Of a DNA stretch of 56,121 nucleotides, positions 50,558-56,121 are shown in pieces. The stretch is taken from assembly GCA_016342325.1 (NCBI GenBank), contig JAEINR010000031.1:1-56121 (forward strand), written 5' to 3'. Below the pieces are notes generated by a model. The model did no database searches. It saw nothing but the letters and a program-made list of their open reading frames with translations, and was not told where the DNA came from. The first letter of the stretch is position 1, and every line of letters starts with the position of its first letter. The translations under genes were made by a program, and so were the position numbers. The stretch comes from Desulfobacterium sp. (GTDB lineage: Bacteria > Desulfobacterota > Desulfobacteria > Desulfobacterales > Desulfobacteraceae).

Positions 50558-52710
50558 TTTTTCTCCGTCAGAATAAGAAGGTACTGGGCCATGAGGAGGG
50601 TCCGCTGCACCAGGCTCATGCGCGACACCGCCTCCCGGGCCGTGTAAAGGTCCCTGGCCACGGGGCCCAGACCGCAAAGTACCGGAATCGGAGGGGGAAC
50701 CAGGCCAGCTGCAGAGGGCCAAAGGGAGGTTTCCGTGGAAAGGGGAATGTCCCATTCACCGGCCAGGGCCACGAGCTCATCAGTCATAAATCCATTGCCC
50801 CTTTGCTCCACCATGGGGGGGCGGTCCGATGCCAGGGCCAGGTCCCACCGAAGCCCCTCCCCTTTTAATATCTGCTTCATGGCCCTCTCCAGCTCCACCA
50901 TTTTTTCCTGTGTGGGATATGAGACCAGGAGGGTGACCCGTGCCCTGTGGGGAATTCTCTGGGGAAAGGCCTCGGTCCGGATATCCACGGCCGCCACCCC
51001 CAGTCTGTTTTTACGATTGCTCAGTTCGCTGACCTGGTCCAGCTTTTTATAAAGAACCCGCATCACCTCCCGTACCCGGCCCACCTGGCCCAACTTCAGG
51101 GATTTGCCCTCCACCGTGAGTCGATAGTTTCGCTGGCCCCGACGGGAGATAACGATCCGCTCTCCCAGGTTACCGGAGTTAAGCACCAGGACCCGGTCCG
51201 CCTTTTCCGCAGCCCGGGTGATGATCTCAGCAGACTCTTCGCAGTCCCGCCCCTCGTCCGCATAACAGACAACCCCCAGCCGGGTACTCTTGAATTTGCG
51301 GACATGCTTGAGAGCTCGAAGAACATACTCCAGTTGTACCAGGGGGGCCCGGGAGGAGCCGATCCCCTCTCCGAACAGCCACTCCGGGTCGCACCGGAAT
51401 TGCTCAAGCCCCAGATACGGGCTCACCGGCACATCCATATGGCAGATGAGCAAGGAGCCCCGGCTCAGGCCCAGGGGGCTTTCCCAGGTCCATACGTCCC
51501 GACGGTCGGTGAGATCCTTAACCTGTTTCATACCGATCTCAGTCATGATTTTATCAAACTTGTTCGCGGCCATGCGCAGCCCCACGGGATCGTCCGACCG
51601 GGAGCTGATGTTGCTCCACTCCTCCACCCTTTTTTCCAGTTGATCCCGCCGCTCCGTGAGAAAGGCAAATACCCCCTGGCGGGGATCCCTGATTTTTTTG
51701 GACATCTCGGGAGGATTGGGGGTTCCGAAATAGCGGGCCGAGGCCACCTCCACCATCCGGTTGGCAAGGGCAGTGAAATCCATCCCCATGGCCCCTGCGG
51801 CGGCCGCATAGGAACCGTGCGCTCCCAGGCTTGGCAACGAGTTGATCTCCAGCACATAGAGGGCGCCCTTGGCATCCATTCGCAGGTCCACACGGGCACA
51901 GTCGTAGCATCCCAAGGCCTCAAAGGCCATCCGGGCGATCTTCTGGGCTTTTTCAGACACGGCCTCATCAATCTCGGCGGGGCAAACGACCCCGATCGTT
52001 CGGTCGGACTGATGCTTTTTGTCCTCCAAAGTGTAGATCTTCGGGCCCGTGTCCCCGAAGATCAGTTCCGCTGGCATAAAGGTTTCCAGGTTGCTCCCGT
52101 TACCCAGGAGCCCCACGTTGATCTCCCTCCCCTCTATATACCGCTCCACCAGCACTGCCTGGTCAAATTCCTTAAAGATAATGGCCGCAGCCTCCTTGAG
52201 CTCTTCCGGGTTGTTGACCACCTTTATGCCGAAGGAGAGCGCTTCGTTCTTGGGCTTCACGATGAGAGGATAGTCCATCTCCGGCATCGGGGCATCCGGG
52301 TTGTTCAGTACCGCAAACTCAGGGGTGGGGATGCCGTTCTGAACGAACAGCATCTTGGCCACCACCTTGTCCAGGGCCAGGGAGTGGGCCAGGGGGCCTG
52401 AGCCCACATAGGGCACCCCCACCATCTCCAGAATGCCGGGAACATGGGTGTACCTGGCTTGCCCCTGGATCCCGTAGGAGAGATTAAAGGCCATGCCCGG
52501 TCGTTCTCCCTTCAGGGCCCGGGGCATGAACGCCTCCAGCTTATCGATGAGGTCCTTGTCTCCCTCCATGGACGTGGCATGGTGGCCCCCCTTCTTCAAA
52601 GCCGTAACAATACGCTTGATAGCTGCCAGGCCGTATTTTTCACGGTTGGGCATTCCGAACAGGTTGATCACTTTTTGAGATTCGCGGTTGTAGATCACTG
52701 CTATTTTCAT
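50554..52710 (-). CDS. D-Ala-D-Ala ligase-like ATP-grasp enzyme fused to an M20 peptidase-like domain
   Basis: A 718-residue fusion. Residues 1-325 form a Ddl-type ATP-grasp ligase: MKIAVIYNRESQKVINLFG, IVKPKNEALSFGIKVV (ATP lysine), VERYIEGREINVGLLG, DCARVDLRMDAKGALYVLEI then NSLPSLGAHGSY (Mg ligands). Residues from about 400 resemble an M20/M28 peptidase (LLICHMDVPVSP, then LGVVCYADEGRDCEESAEII). The Asp that normally follows GxGxx reads GEGIGSSRAP, and only one acid remains in ADEG, so the metal site is degraded. It is first in an overlapping operon with GGT and formylglutamate amidohydrolase. It is likely to make an amide bond between small amino acids; the substrate is unknown. Confidence 0.85.
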   Translation of the reverse strand: MKIAVIYNRESQKVINLFGMPNREKYGLAAIKRIVTALKKGGHHATSMEGDKDLIDKLEAFMPRALKGERPGMAFNLSYGIQGQARYTHVPGILEMVGVPYVGSGPLAHSLALDKVVAKMLFVQNGIPTPEFAVLNNPDAPMPEMDYPLIVKPKNEALSFGIKVVNNPEELKEAAAIIFKEFDQAVLVERYIEGREINVGLLGNGSNLETFMPAELIFGDTGPKIYTLEDKKHQSDRTIGVVCPAEIDEAVSEKAQKIARMAFEALGCYDCARVDLRMDAKGALYVLEINSLPSLGAHGSYAAAAGAMGMDFTALANRMVEVASARYFGTPNPPEMSKKIRDPRQGVFAFLTERRDQLEKRVEEWSNISSRSDDPVGLRMAANKFDKIMTEIGMKQVKDLTDRRDVWTWESPLGLSRGSLLICHMDVPVSPYLGLEQFRCDPEWLFGEGIGSSRAPLVQLEYVLRALKHVRKFKSTRLGVVCYADEGRDCEESAEIITRAAEKADRVLVLNSGNLGERIVISRRGQRNYRLTVEGKSLKLGQVGRVREVMRVLYKKLDQVSELSNRKNRLGVAAVDIRTEAFPQRIPHRARVTLLVSYPTQEKMVELERAMKQILKGEGLRWDLALASDRPPMVEQRGNGFMTDELVALAGEWDIPLSTETSLWPSAAGLVPPPIPVLCGLGPVARDLYTAREAVSRMSLVQRTLLMAQYLLILTEKK

Positions 52711-52958
52711 CTATAAAATCCTTGTATGGAATGTTGAAATAAAAATAACCCGTAAACCTGGGGGCAAGAGATGTGGAATCATGATGTTGCGAAAAACATT
52801 ATACCACGGTGGGCAGCCCTTTCAAGCTGTTACAGCAATCCAACTTAAGCACATGATCTTTTCTTTTTCAAGGCGTTTTATTGATGGCAGCAACTTCACC
52901 CCCTTTGCTTTGCTCCCATGGGGGACTTCCATCTGAATTGATCTAAAACCGGCCCGTG
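52711..52958. other. Leader before the ATP-grasp operon
   Basis: AAGGA eight bases before the ATG at 52710 is the ribosome site. An alternative minus-strand frame (52822-53010) overlaps the small upstream gene but has no ribosome site or recognisable sequence. Otherwise nothing is supported. Confidence 0.35.
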
Positions 52959-53162
52959 TCAAAAACACAGCGCCGGCATCATCCTTGACCGGCCGCAGGC
53001 GCAGACCCATCGCTCAAGATCCCGGTTCCGGCGCATCAATTTTCGGCAGGTGCACACCTCGGAGATGCGTATCTCCTCCCAGGCTTCGTCCTGGGACATC
53101 CCCTTCTGCTGGAGCCGGCCTGCCATGGCCTCCGCCTCTTTCCAATCCGCTCGATAAATCAC
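52959..53162 (-). CDS. Small protein with two Cys-x-Cys pairs
   Basis: A 67-residue frame starting at GTG 53162 in a GTGA overlap with the preceding small gene, which suggests real translational coupling. It carries CTC and CAC pairs (SEVCTCRKLMRRNRDLERW, then VCACGR) and may bind a metal. No family recognised. The C-terminus could be frameshifted relative to an overlapping frame at 52822-53010. Confidence 0.4.
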   Translation of the reverse strand: MIYRADWKEAEAMAGRLQQKGMSQDEAWEEIRISEVCTCRKLMRRNRDLERWVCACGRSRMMPALCF

Positions 53163-53422
53163 CGCTCCACCTCCCTGATCTCTATCATCTCCTCTAACGT
53201 CCGGGGACCGTGGGTAAATCTATCCGATGTTGCCCCACCACCATGGCCAAAGGCTACCCCCCGCTGGAACATAATCGAGGGCTTTATCGCAAGTTTGCTC
53301 CTCTGGGAAGGACAGGGGTTGAGTTTATCGGTATTCAGGCAGATTTCTTTTCCGCCGAGGATTCCAAGGGTCAACCGACCGCAGCCGGTACATCTTTTGT
53401 CGAGTATTCCATATAATTTCAT
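53159..53422 (-). CDS. Small Cys-containing protein of unknown function
   Basis: An 87-residue protein (MKLYGILDKRCTGCGRLTLG...EIREVER) with a strong GGGAGG site six bases before ATG 53422. It has a CxxC pair and two further cysteines, and no signal or membrane segment. It is coupled to the next small gene by GTGA and points towards the ATP-grasp operon. Not recognised; it may be a redox or metal-binding mini-protein. Confidence 0.45.
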   Translation of the reverse strand: MKLYGILDKRCTGCGRLTLGILGGKEICLNTDKLNPCPSQRSKLAIKPSIMFQRGVAFGHGGGATSDRFTHGPRTLEEMIEIREVER

Positions 53423-53745
53423 GCTGACCTCCCACTTCTTGTCAATCGGTCGTGGCGTCTGGCTTATTTATCCGTTCCCCCGAGTTCCGATACGGAAACA
53501 AATCGTTTCAACGTATAGTAATGTCATCGGTTCTTTCTCCGAAAAACTTCACTGCACCGATCTTGGGCCCCATAGACCCGGATCAGCCATCGTAATGGAA
53601 TCTAACGATTCATAACAATTCCCATTTTATTCACGAATCTATTAATTTCATTTGACATTTGATTTAGCATTTGGTTATCGTGTCTTTACGACATTGTCGA
53701 CAATCGTCTATCGAATATTAATTAGAGAATACGACTGACCCATGA
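53423..53745. other. AT-rich regulatory region before the GntR gene
   Basis: No gene is supported. It contains a possible -35 TTGACA (53652-53657) and the operator palindrome at 53693-53704, described separately. AT content is clearly higher than in the flanking genes. Confidence 0.45.
53693..53704. promoter_or_regulatory. Palindromic operator for the GntR/FCD regulator
   Basis: ATTGTCGACAAT is a perfect 12-bp palindrome about 40 bp upstream of the regulator start. FCD-type GntR proteins are known to bind TTGT-N2-ACAA or TNGTNNNACNA sequences, which it matches. A second, looser AT-rich TATTAAT follows at 53717. It is probably the autoregulatory site controlling the regulator and oxidoreductase pair. 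Confidence 0.6.
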
Positions 53746-54444
53746 ATGATGTATTCAATTCAACAACCAATGGATGCGGCCATGACTCAAATCAAAACCC
53801 ATAATCTCAGTGAAGAGATTGCTCAACATATTGGTGAAAAGATTATCCAACTTGAAATCAAGCCCGGCGAAAGAATTCTTGAGGCAAAGATTGCCGAAGA
53901 GTTAGGGGTCAGCCGGAGTCCGGTGCGGGAGGCATTTCGGATATTGGAGCGCTACCGGCTGGTGGAACTCATCCCCAGAAAAGGGGTTAAGGCCACAGAA
54001 ATTACGGAATTTTACATTGAATGCCTCTACGACATTTTAAAAGTCAATTTCGGGTTGATGGCAAGCCTGGCAGTAAAAAGAGCCAATGACGAACAGCGAG
54101 AACGGGTGAAAGAGGTGCTGCAACAGATTGAAGCCCATGCCCAAAAAGGGAATGTCCGGGAATACTATAGCGGCATATTTGAGTTCGCGGCCATTGGGAT
54201 GGCAGCATCCCGGAATCCTCTCCTGGAACAGATGTTACTGGATTTATGGCCGAGCATCCGACGTATCCAATTTGCGTCCCTCAGCATCAGGGCAGAGAGA
54301 TTAAAGGATAACGGTGCCTATTTCAAAAAGATGATCCGCTACCTGGAGGAGGACAATCCGGGCATGACCGAGAAGATCGTAAGGGAATATGCGGAGAACG
54401 AAAAACAATTCGCCATAAACATCATCAAAAAAGGACTCATATGA
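53746..54444 (+). CDS. GntR-family regulator with FCD/FadR-type effector domain
   Basis: A 232-residue regulator with an N-terminal winged helix (EEIAQHIGEKIIQLEIKPGERI, then EELGVSRSPVREAFRILERY) and an all-helical C-terminal domain (YDILKVNFGLMASLAVKRAN...) of the FCD type. The typical metal-binding histidines of FCD domains are not obvious, so the effector may be different. Starts at 53746, 53770 or 53782 are all possible, with no strong ribosome site. It overlaps the oxidoreductase gene by four bases, so it very likely controls that gene. Confidence 0.88.
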   Translation: MMYSIQQPMDAAMTQIKTHNLSEEIAQHIGEKIIQLEIKPGERILEAKIAEELGVSRSPVREAFRILERYRLVELIPRKGVKATEITEFYIECLYDILKVNFGLMASLAVKRANDEQRERVKEVLQQIEAHAQKGNVREYYSGIFEFAAIGMAASRNPLLEQMLLDLWPSIRRIQFASLSIRAERLKDNGAYFKKMIRYLEEDNPGMTEKIVREYAENEKQFAINIIKKGLI

Positions 54445-55736
54445 AGGCATTAAAAGATCAGGAATATGATGCAATCGTTGTGGGGACAGGTCCGGGTGGG
54501 GCCACTGTGGCCAAGGAGCTTGCCCAAAAAAAGCGATCCGTGTTAATGCTCGAATGGGGCAATAATGAACCGATCAACGGCACAAAGGCCCAAACCATAC
54601 GCAATCTCGGGACACCGGGTAAAAGCGCTCTGTTTACCAATGAAATGCTGACAATGGTGCGGGGCATCACCACCGGGGGAAGTTCTGTTTACTACTATGG
54701 TACGGCCTTTTATCCACCAGTTGAGATGCTGAAAAAATATAATATCCGGATTGAGGATGAAATCGAAGAGGTGAAAACTGAATTACCCGTCGCCCCCCTG
54801 CCTGACGAATTAATGGGCCCCATGGCGAAACGGATCATGAACAGTGCCCTGGAACTGGGATATGATTGGCGAAAAATGCCAAAGTTTATCGACCCGGACA
54901 AATGCCGGCCGGAATGCGGGAAATGCGGCTATGGGTGTCCCCATGGAGCAAAATGGACCGCCAGGCATTTTGTTGAACAGGCCCGAAAAAAGGGTGCGAC
55001 CCTGATCAATGGCGCCAAAGTGACAACGGTTTTAACTGAAAACGGGAAGGCACAGGGGGTTGTGTTCCGGCATCGCCAATCCTCCCATCGGGCATTTGCC
55101 AAACAGGTGATTTTAGCGGCCGGCGGTATTGGGTCTCCCGTGATTTTAAGGGCATTGGGTTACCCGGGTGCCGGGCTGGATTTCTTTTATGATCCGTTGA
55201 TCGCGGTCATGGGCACGGTATCAGATGTAAAAGGGGGTAAAGAAATCCCCATGGCTGCCGGTATCCACATGGAGAGTGAGGGATATGTCATGACAGATAT
55301 GACACTCCCCTCAACATTGTACGGTCTTCTGTCCGCCCAGGTGGGCCGGATCAATCAATTGTTAAACCATCCCAAATCATTGACCATCATGATAAAAGCA
55401 AAGGATAGTTTGGGCGGACATTTGTCCGATTCAGGCGGAGTGCGTAAACGTCTCTCCGGGTCGGATAAGCAGAAGCTCTCCCGGGGATATGAAAGGGCCA
55501 AACAAATTCTCAGGAATGCCGGGGCCAAGACTGTCTATAAAAGCAATTTTCTGGCTGCCCATCCAGGCGGCACAGTGAAAATCAACGACCTGGTGAATTC
55601 AAATCTTGAAACAGACATTAAAAATCTTTTTGTGTGCGATTGTTCCGTCATTCCAGAAGCCTGGGGTTTGCCGCCGACATTTACCCTTTTGTGCCTAGGA
55701 AAACGACTTGCAAAACATCTGGTCAACCCATCATGA
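54441..55736 (+). CDS. GMC-type FAD oxidoreductase with a four-cysteine cluster
   Basis: A 431-residue flavoprotein. It has the dinucleotide motif AIVVGTGPGGATVAKELAQK, RGITTGGSSVYYYGTAF, a second FAD segment VILAAGGIGSPVILRALG and C-terminal NLFVCDCSVIPEAWGLPPTF, as in GMC oxidoreductases. An insertion near residue 155 carries CRPECGKCGYGCPHGAKW, an arrangement that could hold a [4Fe-4S] cluster as in related sugar/alcohol dehydrogenases. The family's catalytic His is replaced by AHPGGT near 370, so the reaction is uncertain. It is coupled to the GntR regulator and followed by a small gene. Confidence 0.87.
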   Translation: MKALKDQEYDAIVVGTGPGGATVAKELAQKKRSVLMLEWGNNEPINGTKAQTIRNLGTPGKSALFTNEMLTMVRGITTGGSSVYYYGTAFYPPVEMLKKYNIRIEDEIEEVKTELPVAPLPDELMGPMAKRIMNSALELGYDWRKMPKFIDPDKCRPECGKCGYGCPHGAKWTARHFVEQARKKGATLINGAKVTTVLTENGKAQGVVFRHRQSSHRAFAKQVILAAGGIGSPVILRALGYPGAGLDFFYDPLIAVMGTVSDVKGGKEIPMAAGIHMESEGYVMTDMTLPSTLYGLLSAQVGRINQLLNHPKSLTIMIKAKDSLGGHLSDSGGVRKRLSGSDKQKLSRGYERAKQILRNAGAKTVYKSNFLAAHPGGTVKINDLVNSNLETDIKNLFVCDCSVIPEAWGLPPTFTLLCLGKRLAKHLVNPS

Positions 55737-55794
55737 CCCGAAGGTAACAAAAAATCGCTTTCGCGATTAAACATTATTAAAGGAGATTTTTCCA

Positions 55795-56088
55795 ATGTCC
55801 GGCCTGCAATTTAAAAATGCTTCTTTTGCTGTTTTTGCCACCGAGGTCATGAAGACACGGGAGGCCAGAAATATTCTGGATTCCACGGTTACAGATTTTT
55901 TTAACAAATGGGGCGAAAAAGGCGACATCCAATCTGAATTTGCAAAGCATGCCAAACGGATCATTCAAAGAAGGCTGACCCAATCCGGGGACAGGCGAAA
56001 AGACCAGGAATTGATGGCGCTTTTACAGAATCCGAATGTGATGGAATCTATGACCGCAATTGACGGTTGGCACTTATTTTGCTGTTGA
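55795..56088 (+). CDS. Small protein of unknown function downstream of the GMC oxidoreductase
   Basis: A 97-residue helical, basic protein (MSGLQFKNASFAVFATEVMK...) with a clear AAGGAG site before ATG 55795. It follows the oxidoreductase by 59 bp and is probably in the same operon. No family recognised. It ends HLFCC; a different frame continues to the window edge (TYFAVDGQNSAEIFTV), so a frameshift near the end or a further gene cannot be excluded. Confidence 0.55.
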   Translation: MSGLQFKNASFAVFATEVMKTREARNILDSTVTDFFNKWGEKGDIQSEFAKHAKRIIQRRLTQSGDRRKDQELMALLQNPNVMESMTAIDGWHLFCC

Positions 56089-56121
56089 CGGACAGAACAG
56101 CGCAGAAATTTTCACTGTCAA

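Noticed and set aside
50947-52401. A 484-codon open frame on the plus strand
   Set aside because: It lies entirely antisense to the ATP-grasp gene, has a proline/histidine-rich composition without family motifs, and results from high-GC codon structure of the real gene.
55990-56121. A second gene or frame continuation at the window edge (TYFAVDGQNSAEIFTV)
   Set aside because: The alternative frame contains a stop just upstream and the window ends too soon to decide; mentioned only as an uncertainty in the gene at 55795.

Overview
The window looks like a chromosomal stretch from a Gram-negative anaerobe, most plausibly a sulfate-reducing deltaproteobacterium (Desulfobacterota, Desulfobacterales-like). 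This is inferred from gene content, not from a search: anaerobic GlpABC, an iron alcohol dehydrogenase with a PAS kinase and an NtrC-type regulator, a Feo/TonB/DUF3450 island, TamB/Omp85 outer-membrane genes, a huge Rhs protein and several decayed insertion sequences. No rRNA, tRNA or CRISPR was seen.

Layout. (1) 0-1.5 kb: a hybrid kinase-receiver-PilZ gene cut off by an insertion-sequence end just after its phospho-acceptor helix. (2) 1.6-6 kb, minus strand: an iron-dependent alcohol dehydrogenase, a cytosolic PAS kinase and a sigma-54 activator in one overlapping operon, then a lone PilZ protein. (3) 6.1-7.2 kb: an IS200/IS605-like relic whose TnpB has lost its zinc finger and third RuvC aspartate. 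(4) 7.2-11.6 kb: glpABC, preceded by GlpR-like TGTTC/GAACA boxes, three of them phased at 10 bp. (5) 11.6-13.4 kb: yaiI bracketed by a 65-bp inverted repeat, and a DUF2914 membrane protein.

(6) 13.6-32.4 kb is the centrepiece, a metal-acquisition island. The plus-strand operon carries feoA, feoB, a small exported protein, a lipoprotein-type binding protein, DUF4198, DUF3450, a large ExbB, a second ExbB, ExbD, TonB, a TPR protein and a PchR-like AraC regulator. The minus-strand operons carry a TonB-dependent receptor, an outer-membrane lipoprotein-sorting-like protein, a DUF1302-like barrel, a second small exported protein, a second DUF4198, DUF1007 and a NicO-type permease. Five of the exported proteins are predicted to begin with histidine after signal-peptide cleavage. 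There is a binding protein but no ABC permease or ATPase, so FeoB and/or NicO are the only visible inner-membrane exits. I infer a self-contained outer-membrane-to-cytoplasm route for iron or a related divalent metal.

(7) 32.4-42 kb: a polymorphic-toxin locus. A decayed IS3-type fragment is followed on the minus strand by a candidate immunity gene and a 2.2-thousand-residue secreted Rhs protein ending in an ADP-ribosyltransferase-like domain (Tre-Tu-like). Upstream is a surface protein whose reading frame is broken exactly at a run of ten G/C. (8) 42.4-48.2 kb: tamB plus an Omp85/TamA-type gene. (9) 48.2-52.7 kb, minus strand: a tightly overlapping operon of a Ddl-like ATP-grasp ligase fused to a degenerate M20 peptidase-like domain, a gamma-glutamyltransferase and an N-formylglutamate amidohydrolase, a combination I do not recognise as a described pathway. 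(10) 53-56 kb: two tiny Cys-containing genes, then a GntR/FCD regulator with a perfect palindromic operator, a GMC-type oxidoreductase with a four-cysteine cluster, and a small unknown gene.

The strongest candidates for undescribed biology are the N-terminal-histidine metal relay, the ATP-grasp-M20/GGT/formylglutamate operon, and the Rhs locus with its homopolymer-switched partner.
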